Source: Vibrio sp. YMD68
GTDB taxonomy: Bacteria > Pseudomonadota > Gammaproteobacteria > Enterobacterales > Vibrionaceae
Length of the DNA: 64,000 nt
Assembly (NCBI RefSeq): GCF_029958905.1
Contig: NZ_CP124614.1
Span: forward strand, 2,170,001-2,234,000
Direction: 5' to 3'
Below, piece after piece: positions 53,171 through 62,510 of this stretch. The notes beneath the pieces were generated by a model. It ran no database searches, was not told the origin of the DNA, and worked only from the letters and a program-made list of their open reading frames with translations. Numbering within the stretch: position 1 is the stretch's first letter; each line of letters starts with the position of its first letter. Both the position numbers and the translations under genes were made by a program.

Positions 53171-54133
53171 TCATTCACTATCAAGATCGACGGTCATTAC
53201 CGCATTCTTGCCATTTTTCTTTATTTGGTACATGGCTTGATCGGCGGCTTGGTAAACACCATCAAAGCGATGCTTCCCTTTCTGAAAGAAACAAATGCCA
53301 ATACTCATTCCAATGTTTACGTTAGCTAGGGTCTGATTGAGCGTAGGGATAAAAGATGACAACAGTTGGTCACACAGTGCTGTCAACTTGTTGCGGGAGG
53401 CGTAAGAGCACAATATAACGAACTCATCACCCCCTATTCGTCCGACTTGAGCGTCGTTAGGGGCCAGTTCATTTAATTCTTTTGCGATATTAGTGAGTAA
53501 CGTATCACCAGCATGATGGCCGAAAGCATCGTTAACCGCTTTAAAGTTATCAATATCAAAAAATAACATGGCTGATTCTAGAGCAAGATCGGGGGTCTCC
53601 CGACGATAAAAGTGCTCAACGATAGCACTTCGATTCAAAAGCCCCGTCAGCGGATCGGTGGAGGCCAATTTAGCCAACTCCTGTTCATAACGCTTCTCTT
53701 TCGTCAGATCGATGTGTGTCCCCATCATGCGAAGTGGGTCGCCATTAGAGTCATACTCGACAATACGGCCCCTATCGTAGACCCAGCTATCACTTCCGTC
53801 TTTATGAATCATACGGTGAACCACTTCATAAAGGTCAGTTTTTCCCTTTATATGATCATCAAACGCACCAACGGCAAGGTCATAATCATCAGGGTGTAGA
53901 TTACTTTTCCATGTGTCTACCGTTGCGGTCAGTTCGTGAGGTTGATAGCCGAGCATTTTGCCCCATTGCATGTTGAAAATGGTTAAAGTGCCCGAGGGAA
54001 TATGCTGCTCCCACAAACAAAGCCCATTGCTATCGAGAGCAGCATTCAACTTTTCTTGAAGACGAGCATTATCACGCTTGAGCGCTTCGTTCTCCTTTTC
54101 AAGGCGTACCACTTTATTTAAATGCTCTTCCAT
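53171..54133 (-). CDS. PAS-GGDEF diguanylate cyclase
   Basis: The 320-residue protein begins with a short coiled coil (EEHLNKVVRLEKENEALKRDNARLQEKL). A PAS/PAC sensor follows (about 35-150, with LGYQPHELTATVDTWKSNLHPDDY and DPLRMMGTHIDLT), then a GGDEF domain with the intact catalytic motif RIGGDEF and the upstream FFDIDNFKAVNDAFGHHAGD. It should make c-di-GMP from two GTP in the cytoplasm. ATG 54133 is preferred over TTG 54166, whose lead is encoded by a duplicated 16-base segment. The Shine-Dalgarno is weak. Confidence 0.9.
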   Translation of the reverse strand: MEEHLNKVVRLEKENEALKRDNARLQEKLNAALDSNGLCLWEQHIPSGTLTIFNMQWGKMLGYQPHELTATVDTWKSNLHPDDYDLAVGAFDDHIKGKTDLYEVVHRMIHKDGSDSWVYDRGRIVEYDSNGDPLRMMGTHIDLTKEKRYEQELAKLASTDPLTGLLNRSAIVEHFYRRETPDLALESAMLFFDIDNFKAVNDAFGHHAGDTLLTNIAKELNELAPNDAQVGRIGGDEFVILCSYASRNKLTALCDQLLSSFIPTLNQTLANVNIGMSIGICFFQKGKHRFDGVYQAADQAMYQIKKNGKNAVMTVDLDSE

Positions 54134-54136
54134 TTT

Positions 54137-54166
54137 ATCCACAAACCAAATGTATCCACAAACCAA
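54137..54166. repeat. Direct repeat ATCCACAAACCAAA
   Basis: Copies at 54137-54150 and 54153-54166, a 16-base tandem duplication directly upstream of the diguanylate cyclase start. Confidence 0.85.
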
Positions 54167-54312
54167 ACCAGGCTTTAGAGTGAATATACAAAAATGGTGA
54201 CACTATTTCTATGATGAGCCTTAGATAGTGATACTTTAATTGATGGTTTACCTGATTCTCGCCAAATACTGGTTTTAACCGCAGCTCTGATGCCTAAATC
54301 ACCGCTTATCAA

Positions 54313-55746
54313 TTATGCTGCACTCAAAGCCTTACTGGTTCGGTTGATGTTACATAGTGCATCGTGAACTATACTCAACGCTTGTTTATACTGGGCTTCT
54401 TCGACAATATACTGGACACTGACATTACGTATAGGGGCATGCAAGGCTATAGGAGCGATACCTTCGTTGATCAGCGCTTGTGTCCCTATCGCTAATGTCT
54501 CGTGAGTATTTAAACTCGATCCTATCGCGGATACCACAGCGACGGTTTGGCCTTTGATTTGGGCTTCAGGGTACGATAATTTCACTCTTTTTTGTACTTG
54601 ATTAATGCTGTCTGTATTTCCGTTTAAGTAATAAGTTAACGAGTTTGCGTCCATCTCTTTACTGATTAACCCCACCTCTGTGTCCGCGATGATCTTCATC
54701 ACCTCTAGGCTTACCGAATCCAACTGACACGCCTTGTCTTGGTCGAACAAATGCACCGCGTGCACCTTATCTTTGCCTGCGACGATCTCAACGCTATCGT
54801 CTTCTGATTGGAACGCTTCAGAAATCATTGTTCCTTTATGTTCAGGCTCAAACGTGTTCTTAATTTGCAGCCGTATACCACTTTTACGCAACCCCTCGGC
54901 CGCATTAGGGTGAATGGCTTCCATGCCAAGGCTCGATAACTGATCTGCGACATCAAAGTTTGTCTCCCCAATGGGTTGAACCTTATGTGCGCCGACCAAT
55001 CGAGGATCAGCGGTACTCAGGTGATACTCTTTGTGAATGATCGCTAAATCAGCTTTGGTGACACAAGCCAATCGACTGAATGTCATTTCACTGTAACCGC
55101 GATCGTAGTTCGACATAACGCCTTCTTGTGATGCGGCATACCCGGTGACAATCGGAAGTTCATGACTGACATCTATCGATTCAAATGCTGTCTGGATACA
55201 GTCATCGAGCGTTTCGGGCATCTCTTGAGCATCCCACATCGACAAATCAACAAATTTTGCATTAATTCCCATGCCTTTGAGCTTCGTAGCCGTATTGTAC
55301 GCACTGTGAACTTCACCAATCGAAGCTAAGAACTCACGAATTTGAGGTAAGTATTGAGCGAGGTCGAACTGCCCATACTGACAAACGTCGAGAAGATTGC
55401 TAATGCAAGACTTTGCCTCCGCAATTCTTGAGCGAATGAAATTATCAGCAGGGATTCTTTCCATCGGGTCTGCAAACATATGTTCGTTGGTCAGAAGCAT
55501 TCGACGCTCAACCGTCTCCAACTCCTCTCTCCATCGGTCATCCGAGTTGGCGATCAGTTGATACACGCCTGGATGCTGAGTTCTCTTGCATTCCAGTAAT
55601 GCATCGGTAAAACCACCGTATGCAGACACTACAAATGCTCTGTCATACATGTGGCGATTGTAAGTGGGGCGAAGAAGAATGTTGTCCAATACGGTGTCGA
55701 AATCGGACATCGATGTACCGCCTATTTTTTCTACGGTATAAGTCAT
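54313..55746 (-). CDS. ask: Ectoine-associated aspartate kinase
   Basis: The 477-residue protein has the aspartokinase N-terminus (TYTVEKIGGTSMSDFDTVL), a kinase region including EMTFSRLACVTKADLAIIHKEY, and C-terminal ACT-like domains (VSLEVMKIIADTEVGLISKEMDANSLTYYLNGN). This form, encoded after ectC, is the Ask_ect type that supplies aspartyl phosphate for ectoine synthesis with less feedback inhibition. It is the last gene of ectABC-ask. A 102-base gap with a 17-bp tandem repeat separates it from ectC. Confidence 0.92.
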   Translation of the reverse strand: MTYTVEKIGGTSMSDFDTVLDNILLRPTYNRHMYDRAFVVSAYGGFTDALLECKRTQHPGVYQLIANSDDRWREELETVERRMLLTNEHMFADPMERIPADNFIRSRIAEAKSCISNLLDVCQYGQFDLAQYLPQIREFLASIGEVHSAYNTATKLKGMGINAKFVDLSMWDAQEMPETLDDCIQTAFESIDVSHELPIVTGYAASQEGVMSNYDRGYSEMTFSRLACVTKADLAIIHKEYHLSTADPRLVGAHKVQPIGETNFDVADQLSSLGMEAIHPNAAEGLRKSGIRLQIKNTFEPEHKGTMISEAFQSEDDSVEIVAGKDKVHAVHLFDQDKACQLDSVSLEVMKIIADTEVGLISKEMDANSLTYYLNGNTDSINQVQKRVKLSYPEAQIKGQTVAVVSAIGSSLNTHETLAIGTQALINEGIAPIALHAPIRNVSVQYIVEEAQYKQALSIVHDALCNINRTSKALSAA

Positions 55747-55773
55747 AGTAAGCCTATTTTTTTTTGAATTAGA

Positions 55774-55824
55774 TTATGGGTTGAATGAGATAATGGGTTG
55801 AGTGAGATTGTGGGCTGAACCACT
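55774..55824. repeat. 17-bp imperfect tandem repeat between ectC and ask
   Basis: TTATGGGTTGAATGAGA (55774-55790), TAATGGGTTGAGTGAGA (55791-55807), and a third degenerate copy (55808-55824). A run of nine T bases follows at 55757-55765 toward the ask start. Confidence 0.8.
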
Positions 55825-55848
55825 TGAGTTCACGTATCGTGGTAGCGA

Positions 55849-56235
55849 TCAGTCAATCAATGGGTAAACCCCGTCCTTGTCATGTGTTTCCTGCCCTGTA
55901 ATGGGTGGATTAAATACACATGCCATTACCATCTCTTTCTTATCGTAGGCTCTTAAATAATGTTCATCGTGTTGATCTAATATGTACAAGGTTCCTGGTT
56001 TAATGGGGTAGGTTTGCCCACCAACCACCTCGATTTCACCTTCACCGCTTAAGCAATACACCGATTCAAGATGATTTTTGTAGTGGATATGAGTTTCAGT
56101 CCCTTCATAAATGGTCGTAATATGAAAAGAAAAACCCATATTGTCGTCTTTGAGTAACATTCGGACGCTTTCCCAGGTATCACTGCTAACGCGACGCTCG
56201 CTGTCTCGGCATTGGTCGAGTGTTCTAACTATCAT
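55849..56235 (-). CDS. ectC: L-ectoine synthase
   Basis: The 128-residue cupin matches EctC, with the conserved segments [60 protein letters not shown] and [17 protein letters not shown]. It closes the ring of N-gamma-acetyl-diaminobutyrate to ectoine, the main osmolyte of many marine bacteria. It lies 14 bases after ectB in the same operon. Confidence 0.96.
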   Translation of the reverse strand: MIVRTLDQCRDSERRVSSDTWESVRMLLKDDNMGFSFHITTIYEGTETHIHYKNHLESVYCLSGEGEIEVVGGQTYPIKPGTLYILDQHDEHYLRAYDKKEMVMACVFNPPITGQETHDKDGVYPLID

Positions 56236-56249
56236 GTCTTTCTCCTTAT

Positions 56250-57518
56250 TTATGATGCGCGTTGGTACTGATCAGAAATCACCGCATCGACAGCGGATTC
56301 AAATAGATTCAAGCCATATTCCAGCTCTTCTTGGGTGATCGTTAGTGGACTAAAGAACTTAATCACTTCATCCCGAGGGCCAGCGGTCTCAATAACCAGT
56401 CCTTTATCAAAACAGGACTGACCGATTTCCGAAGCCAATTCGCCAGATTTGGTTTCGATACCCTGCATCATGCCTTTGCCTTTTTTACGGACAAATTGAT
56501 TCGGGTAACGAGCCAGCACTTTCTCAATCGTGTTTGAAACCAAGATCGCGCATTGTTTAATGTGAGTAGAAAACTGTTCATCTATCCAATATGTTTCTAT
56601 CGCTTTCGTTGCCGTGACAAAAGCATGGTTGTTACCTCTGAAGGTGCCGTTATGTTCGCCTGGCTTCCAGATATCTAACTCCGGCTTGAGCAGTACAATG
56701 GCCATAGGCAATCCATAACCGGAGATTGATTTCGATAAAGTCACGATGTCAGGCTTGATTCCAGCCGATTCAAAGCTAAAAAATGAACCCGTCCGACCAC
56801 ATCCTGCTTGAATATCGTCAACAATGAGCAAGACTTGGTTGTCTTTACATATCTGTGCAAGTTGACGTAGCCACTGATCTGAAGCAGCATTTAATCCTCC
56901 CTCACCTTGAACGGTCTCCACTAAAACCGCCGCAGGTTTATCCAAACCAGAAGAGTTATCTTCTAACATCACTTCAAATAACTTAAGCCCATCAACTCCC
57001 GCATACCCTTCAAATGGAAGTCGTGTTACATCAGACAATGGAGCACCAGATCCATTACGGTGATGCTGATTACCGGTTGCCGCCAATGCACCACTCGTAC
57101 AACCGTGAAAGCCGTTAGTGAATGCCACTACATTGCTTCGCCCTGTTACGTTACGCGCCAACTTTAAGGCCGCTTCAACCGCGTTAGTCCCCGTCGGGCC
57201 CGTAAACTGGACTTTGTACGTGAGATTACGAGGCTCGAGGATGTGAGTTTGCAATGCATCTAAAAAGTCAGCTTTCGCGTTAGAGTGCATATCTAAACCG
57301 TGTGTTATGCCATCCTTTTCAATGTACTCAAGCAGTTCAAGCTTAAACACTGGGTTGTTGTGTCCATAATTTAAAGAACCTGCGCCAGCGAGAAAATCTA
57401 AGTATTTATCGCCAGATTCTGTTTCTAACCAACATCCTTTTGCTTTGTTGAAAACAACAGGAAAATGGTTTGAATATGATCGAACGTTTGATTCTTGTTT
57501 TTTAAAAATATCCATCAT
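56250..57518 (-). CDS. ectB: Diaminobutyrate-2-oxoglutarate transaminase
   Basis: The 422-residue class III aminotransferase forms L-2,4-diaminobutyrate from aspartate semialdehyde and glutamate. PLP-binding features are [53 protein letters not shown] and the Schiff-base lysine in [15 protein letters not shown]. Two adjacent ATGs occur at the start. It lies 23 bases after ectA. Confidence 0.95.
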   Translation of the reverse strand: MMDIFKKQESNVRSYSNHFPVVFNKAKGCWLETESGDKYLDFLAGAGSLNYGHNNPVFKLELLEYIEKDGITHGLDMHSNAKADFLDALQTHILEPRNLTYKVQFTGPTGTNAVEAALKLARNVTGRSNVVAFTNGFHGCTSGALAATGNQHHRNGSGAPLSDVTRLPFEGYAGVDGLKLFEVMLEDNSSGLDKPAAVLVETVQGEGGLNAASDQWLRQLAQICKDNQVLLIVDDIQAGCGRTGSFFSFESAGIKPDIVTLSKSISGYGLPMAIVLLKPELDIWKPGEHNGTFRGNNHAFVTATKAIETYWIDEQFSTHIKQCAILVSNTIEKVLARYPNQFVRKKGKGMMQGIETKSGELASEIGQSCFDKGLVIETAGPRDEVIKFFSPLTITQEELEYGLNLFESAVDAVISDQYQRAS

Positions 57519-57541
57519 AATTTGTCTTTTTATTTCCTTTT

Positions 57542-58093
57542 TTATTGATTTTTCTTAAGAGAAATTCGGTATAAATACTCGGTATCATGCTGACCATCAA
57601 AGTGCATATCTTGATCAAGAAACACAGACACCACGCTTTTTTCTCCATGCTCTTTTTCTACTCCGTTAAACAATGCCCAAGACGCTTTGTTATTTTTGGT
57701 AATGGTTGTTTCTATCGCCTTTAACCTTCTCAAGTTTTGACGTTCCAGCAGCTTGTTGAGCATTTTTTTTGCTATTCCTTGCCCCCTAAAACCCTTATCG
57801 ACAACGACCTGCCAAATAAACAGAGTGTTTGCATCGTTAGGTTTTAAATAAGCCGATATAAACCCAGCCAATTCGCCACGATAGCAAACGGCCAACGATG
57901 TCTCTCTGAAGTGCGTTGCTTGAAGAAAGTTACAGTAAGCCGAGTTGTCATCGAGGGGTTCTGCAGACTCGATTAACTTATTTACAGCAAGGCCATCCTT
58001 AGCGACAGGGGCTCGAAAAGACCAGTTTCTCGATTGAGCGTCATTTTCATTTTCGATCATAAAAAACGTCTCGAACATGTTCATAGATCTCAT
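57542..58093 (-). CDS. ectA: L-2,4-diaminobutyrate acetyltransferase
   Basis: The 183-residue GNAT-fold protein acetylates diaminobutyrate. The acetyl-CoA loop is visible as VVDKGFRGQGIAKKML, and the N-terminal part has FRAPVAKDGLAVNKLIESAEPLDDNSAYCNFLQATHF, typical of EctA. ATG 58093 has GAGG upstream; internal Met codons at residues 4 and 6 are less likely. First gene of ectABC-ask. Confidence 0.94.
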   Translation of the reverse strand: MRSMNMFETFFMIENENDAQSRNWSFRAPVAKDGLAVNKLIESAEPLDDNSAYCNFLQATHFRETSLAVCYRGELAGFISAYLKPNDANTLFIWQVVVDKGFRGQGIAKKMLNKLLERQNLRRLKAIETTITKNNKASWALFNGVEKEHGEKSVVSVFLDQDMHFDGQHDTEYLYRISLKKNQ

Positions 58094-58184
58094 TTCAACC
58101 TCTAAATTTACTTTGAACTCTAATTAATTTCCTTTTTATTATCTGACACCCCACCCCTTTAAAATCAAAAGAGATCTAGATAAG

Positions 58185-58200
58185 CGTGACACAGATCACA
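58185..58200. promoter_or_regulatory. CRP-like site between ectA and TPR gene
   Basis: CGTGA-CACAGA-TCACA matches TGTGA-N6-TCACA at nine of ten positions. It is 92 bases upstream of ectA and 154 bases upstream of the divergent TPR gene, so it could serve either. Confidence 0.6.
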
Positions 58201-58353
58201 CTTAATTCCCCTGCCATATTAATTAGATGTCTAACCAATTTTGAAATGTTACGATCGAGAAAACTAAAACTCTTCCCGCTTCGCATCTACAGTTAGCTTT
58301 AGATCAAATAGTTTTAGACCCAAAAAATAATAAGAATAATTTGGAGTACAAAT

Positions 58354-59208
58354 ATGAAAATCTTGATCATCGTTTTTATGGTCGCCTGCTTATTCCCCTT
58401 CACCAGCTTCGCTCAACAAAAGGCCTATTCTGATTCCGAGTTACTGGACAGACCCTTGATGGAGCGTTACATCCTCGACGAGCTTAAAACGCTACGCCAA
58501 GACCAACAGAGTTTGGAAAAGAGAATGATCGTCCAAATCACCGATCGTGAACTTGCCGTCGCCGATAAATCACTGAATTACGCAAACATAACGGTAACTT
58601 ATTTTTTCTATATCATTGCGGGTGTCGCGTCTCTTATTGCATTAGTCGGGTGGCAATCACTGCGCGAGTTTAAGAGCAGCACAAAAGAAATGGCTGATCA
58701 GCGACTGGACTCAATAGCCAGTGAATATGAAAAGAAATTCAGCGCTCTTGAACGTGATTTAAAGCGGAAAACACGGATCATCAGTGAAAATAACAAAGAA
58801 ATTGAAAGAATTAGCGAAATACACAACCTGTGGCTAAGAGCGCAAAGTATGCCAACACCAGAACAGCGAATAGACGTTTATGATGAAATTCTTACACTGC
58901 GCCCCGGCGATTTAGAAGCGCTCACCTACAAAGCCGATGCAGCAATGGAGATAAAGGAATACCACTGGGCATTAAGTTTGTGTAACCGAGTTCTGGATTT
59001 AGACATCACCAACGGCCCAGCCTTATACCAAAGAGCGTGCGCTTACTCGAGATTAGGTATTGAAGATCAAGCCATCGAAGACTTAGAACTGGCTATTGAA
59101 GCTAGCCCGTCCATCAGAGATCTCATCAATACCGAACCCGATTTGGAAGGGTTGCACGGGAACCCTAGGTTTGAAGCTCTAATCACCGCTGGAACGCACG
59201 AAGGGTAA
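58354..59208 (+). CDS. TPR-containing membrane protein
   Basis: The 284-residue protein has a signal peptide (MKILIIVFMVACLFPFTSFAQQ), a short periplasmic segment, one transmembrane helix (about residues 77-97, YFFYIIAGVASLIALVGWQSL), a coiled coil (about 103-155) and C-terminal tetratricopeptide repeats (about 160-265, GDLEALTYKADAAMEIKEYHWALSLCNRVLDLD; GPALYQRACAYSRLGIEDQAIEDLELAIEASP). It is probably an inner-membrane scaffold. It is divergent from ectA and precedes the carboxypeptidase gene by 63 bases. Function unknown. Confidence 0.82.
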   Translation: MKILIIVFMVACLFPFTSFAQQKAYSDSELLDRPLMERYILDELKTLRQDQQSLEKRMIVQITDRELAVADKSLNYANITVTYFFYIIAGVASLIALVGWQSLREFKSSTKEMADQRLDSIASEYEKKFSALERDLKRKTRIISENNKEIERISEIHNLWLRAQSMPTPEQRIDVYDEILTLRPGDLEALTYKADAAMEIKEYHWALSLCNRVLDLDITNGPALYQRACAYSRLGIEDQAIEDLELAIEASPSIRDLINTEPDLEGLHGNPRFEALITAGTHEG

Positions 59209-59271
59209 TTCGTATGCTCGAAAAAAAGTGTGATAATCTTACGGCAACTCAACCACGAGATAACAACTACA

Positions 59272-60396
59272 ATGAAAATTTTCAGTAACTTCGAAAGCGG
59301 CAACATTCACGTCGTTTCAGCAGAATCTCCACAAAACATTCAACTCACAATTCCTGCCGATAACCAGACAGATATTTCACAATGGTTTCACTTCCGTTTA
59401 GAAAGTGATGCACAGCAGGCGCACCACTTTACCATCAGCGGGCTGGCAACATCGGCGTACCCAGAGGGTTGGGTTGATTACGATGTGGTCGCTTCTTATG
59501 ATCGCGAAGAATGGTTCCGTATTCCGGCCACCTTTGACGGTAATGCATTGGCGTTCAATATCATTCCTGAACATGAGTCCATGTACTTTGCGTATTTTGC
59601 ACCCTACTCGTACGACCGCCACCAAGACCTGTTACACAGCACCCAAACGCACCCTGCATGTAAGCTAGAAACACTTGGACACACACTAGACAATAATGAC
59701 ATCAGCCTACTAACGATCGGCGACCCCAGCCCTGAAAAGAAAAATATTTGGGTTATTGGTCGTCAACACCCGGGCGAAACCATGGCCGAATGGCTTATCG
59801 AAGGCTTATTGCTTCGTTTACTCGATGAAACAGACACCGTTGGTCGTTCACTGCTCGACAAAGTAGTGATTCGTGTGGTTCCAAACATGAATCCAGACGG
59901 CAGCATTCGCGGACACCTTCGCACCAATGGCATTGGCGTGAATCTCAACCGTGAATGGCAAACACCATCAATGGAGCGCAGCCCTGAAGTGTACCTGGTT
60001 CGAGAACGCATGCTTGAAACAGGGGTGGATATGTTCTTAGATATCCATGGTGATGAGGCCATCCCATACAACTTTGTTGCAGGCAGTGAAGGTATCCCTT
60101 CTTACGATTCACGTATTGCCCATTTAGAGAACCACTTCAAGCAAGCTCTGTTAACCATTACACCTGAGTTCCAAGATGACATTGGGTACGACAAAGATGA
60201 ACCGGGCAAAGCAAACTTAACCGTCGGCTCTAACTGGGTTGGAGAGCAGTTTAACTGCTTGTCTTACACCGTAGAAATGCCGTTCAAAGATCACATCAGT
60301 CATGCTGATGAGCTTTACGGTTGGTCTCCTGAACGTAGTATTAAATTTGGCCAAGACATGCTCGCGGCTGTATCGGCTACCGTTGGCGAGCTGTAA
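59272..60396 (+). CDS. M14-family zinc carboxypeptidase (CCP-like)
   Basis: The 374-residue cytoplasmic protein has an N-terminal beta-sandwich (about 1-125) followed by the M14 catalytic domain. Zinc ligands are H166 and E169 in GRQHPGETMAEW and H259 in DIHGDE. Substrate-binding residues are in NMNPDGSIRGHLRTNGIGVNLNREW, and the catalytic glutamate is E335 in YTVEMPFKD. This layout matches bacterial relatives of cytosolic carboxypeptidases. The frame opens at GTG 59230, but ATG 59272 fits the domain start. The substrate is unknown. Confidence 0.92.
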   Translation: MKIFSNFESGNIHVVSAESPQNIQLTIPADNQTDISQWFHFRLESDAQQAHHFTISGLATSAYPEGWVDYDVVASYDREEWFRIPATFDGNALAFNIIPEHESMYFAYFAPYSYDRHQDLLHSTQTHPACKLETLGHTLDNNDISLLTIGDPSPEKKNIWVIGRQHPGETMAEWLIEGLLLRLLDETDTVGRSLLDKVVIRVVPNMNPDGSIRGHLRTNGIGVNLNREWQTPSMERSPEVYLVRERMLETGVDMFLDIHGDEAIPYNFVAGSEGIPSYDSRIAHLENHFKQALLTITPEFQDDIGYDKDEPGKANLTVGSNWVGEQFNCLSYTVEMPFKDHISHADELYGWSPERSIKFGQDMLAAVSATVGEL

Positions 60397-60469
60397 ACTT
60401 TTTCATTCAGCATTAACTAAAAATTACAGAGTGTTTCCTTCACGTTCATCGAGGTTCACTCTAACCAAG

Positions 60470-60500
60470 ACGCCTAGTGTCCCTGACTCTGGGCGTTTTT
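60470..60500 (+). terminator. Terminator after M14 carboxypeptidase gene
   Basis: Outer stem ACGCC/GGCGT (60470-60474 with 60492-60496) with partial inner pairing, followed by TTTTT. It lies about 75 bases past the stop. Confidence 0.6.
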
Positions 60501-60631
60501 ATTTGCTTACTTTTATGTGGTTCACTGCCTATTTACAGGGCCCGCTAGCCATGTAATATTCCAACGTTAGAATGTTTTTCTCGAACAGATTTATCACTCT
60601 CGGTTTCGTCTTAGTAAAAGGGTTTGTCTCA

Positions 60632-61468
60632 ATGTTTTCTTCATTGCACGTGCGTTTGACCGCCATTAATAACAACAAATACTTCCAAGCCATTACTGTT
60701 CTGGTCATCATCCTTGCTGCGCTCACCATCGGTGCCAATACGTTTGAGCTTCCTGAAAGTTTCAACGTGGCGATTTACTGGCTGGATAAGTTCATCTTGC
60801 TATTTTTTCTCGTTGAGCTTGTCATCAACTTCTTCTCTTACAAAAATAAATGGGATTTTTTTAAAAGTGGGTGGAACTGGTTCGACGCCATTATTGTTAT
60901 TGGTAGCCTGATACCGACCGCTGGGCAAGGTATTCTCATTGCGCGACTATTGCGTGTATTTCGCGTGCTTCGACTGGTGTCAGCGATACCTCAGCTCAAG
61001 ATTCTAATAAATGCCCTATTTAAAGCGATTCCAAAGATGGGCTATATCGCCGTGTTGATGTTCATCATCTTCTACATCTACGCGGTGATTGGCAGCTTAG
61101 TTTTTTCTGACATCAACGAGGTGTTATGGGGAGACGTTTCAATTTCAATGTTGACGTTATTCCGTGTCGCCACGTTTGAAGACTGGACAGACGTCATGTA
61201 TGAAACCATGGCTGTCTACTCGATGAGCTGGTTTTACTATCTCACTTTTATTTTTCTGACTGCCTTTGTCTTTCTCAATATGATGATCGGTGTGGTGATC
61301 GAAACCATGACCGCTGAGCATGCTATAGCCGAGCAAGACAAAGACTCGGATATGCCCTTGCTGACTCCGGACCATGAACCAAGACAAATATTCGCGACAC
61401 ACCAGCAAGTCGAATCATTGCAAAAAGAGCTTTCTGAGATCAAGGCATTGCTAAAACAAAGGCATTGA
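60632..61468 (+). CDS. Bacterial voltage-gated sodium channel (BacNaV-like)
   Basis: The 278-residue protein has six transmembrane segments. S4 carries four arginines at every third position (R105, R108, R111, R114 in ILIARLLRVFRVLRLV). The pore loop reads FRVATFEDWTDVMYE, with the T181-F-E-D-W filter typical of bacterial sodium channels and no potassium-channel TVGYG. After S6 (FIFLTAFVFLNMMIGVVIETM) a C-terminal coiled coil follows (VESLQKELSEIKALLKQ), which should hold the tetramer. The frame opens at ATG 60572, but ATG 60632 (AGGG upstream) matches the family start better. Confidence 0.9.
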   Translation: MFSSLHVRLTAINNNKYFQAITVLVIILAALTIGANTFELPESFNVAIYWLDKFILLFFLVELVINFFSYKNKWDFFKSGWNWFDAIIVIGSLIPTAGQGILIARLLRVFRVLRLVSAIPQLKILINALFKAIPKMGYIAVLMFIIFYIYAVIGSLVFSDINEVLWGDVSISMLTLFRVATFEDWTDVMYETMAVYSMSWFYYLTFIFLTAFVFLNMMIGVVIETMTAEHAIAEQDKDSDMPLLTPDHEPRQIFATHQQVESLQKELSEIKALLKQRH

Positions 61469-61475
61469 CGACACT

Positions 61476-62363
61476 CTACCAGGGGTTATCTCTAAAGTGA
61501 GCCTGAAAATAATCAATAAGCGCTCTAACGGTGGGAGACAGATGTTTTCTCGAAGAGTAGAGCGCATAAATAGTGAGATCGGCTGGTTTCCATTCAGAAA
61601 GAACCGGAAGTAATGTGCCATCTTGAATATATTTGTTCGCGAGATAGGTAGGCTGGACAGCAATCCCACCTCCTATCAAGCAAGCATGAAGTAAAGTATT
61701 CGCTTCATTGGCGGTCAGCTTGCACGCCACATCCACTGACTCTTGCTGCTCACCGTTGCTTAAATGCCATATGTGCCGTTGAAAGTTTCTATGCCCCAGA
61801 CACTGATGCCCCATGAGGTCTTTCGGCTTTAATATTTCCTCTCTACTTGCTAAATAAGTCGGCGACGCAACCAACACCGACTCACAAACGGCAATAGGTT
61901 TCCCAATTAAAGAAGGATCAGGATTAGAAGCCATCCGAATAGCGAGATCGATTTGCCTTTCAGCGAGATCCGCGACCGAGTCTTGTAAATCTATATCGAT
62001 ATGCACTTTAGGGTGCATAGACATAAAATGCTGAAGCGCAGGCACAAGCTGAGAAAACCCAAATGACGTACTTGTGGCGATCCGAACCATGCCAGATAAC
62101 TCTTCAGTAGTATCACTCAATACACTCAAACTCTCCGCCTGCTCCAGCCAGGCCTCAACCTCATTGAGGCAACGCTCTCCGGCACTTGTCAGTGTTACTT
62201 TACGGGTAGTCCGATGCAATAAGCGGCTATTCAACCACTTTTCCATCGCTTCAATATAGCGAGTGACCATTGGACGAGACATATCAAGCCTTTCGGCCGT
62301 CGCGGTAAAACTGCCCGATTGAGCGACATCTACAAACACTTTTGCTGCAGTGAGTCTGTCCAT
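61476..62363 (-). CDS. LysR-family transcriptional regulator (CrgA/DhaR-like branch)
   Basis: The 295-residue protein has an N-terminal HTH (QSGSFTATAERLDMSRPMVTRYIEAMEKWLNSRLLHRTTRKVTLTSAG) and an effector domain with QIDLAIRMASNPDPSLIGKPI, typical of the large CrgA-like LysR branch. It is divergent from the MBL-fold/DsbA-family gene pair and its likely regulator. Its stop is only seven bases from the stop of the convergent sodium channel gene. Confidence 0.9.
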   Translation of the reverse strand: MDRLTAAKVFVDVAQSGSFTATAERLDMSRPMVTRYIEAMEKWLNSRLLHRTTRKVTLTSAGERCLNEVEAWLEQAESLSVLSDTTEELSGMVRIATSTSFGFSQLVPALQHFMSMHPKVHIDIDLQDSVADLAERQIDLAIRMASNPDPSLIGKPIAVCESVLVASPTYLASREEILKPKDLMGHQCLGHRNFQRHIWHLSNGEQQESVDVACKLTANEANTLLHACLIGGGIAVQPTYLANKYIQDGTLLPVLSEWKPADLTIYALYSSRKHLSPTVRALIDYFQAHFRDNPW

Positions 62364-62510
62364 TTATTTGATCGAATTAAGAAACAATACTGTTCAATTT
62401 GGTGTGTTTTTCAGATCAAGTCAATGTTTTATGATGACGTCCGTTGAAACCAATAAACCATTTGTTCCAAAAACGCTTTTATTCCAACACACCAATCAAT
62501 GGAAATCATA

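Noticed and set aside
60632..61468. Potassium channel
   Set aside because: The pore lacks TVGYG and has TFEDW, as in bacterial sodium channels.
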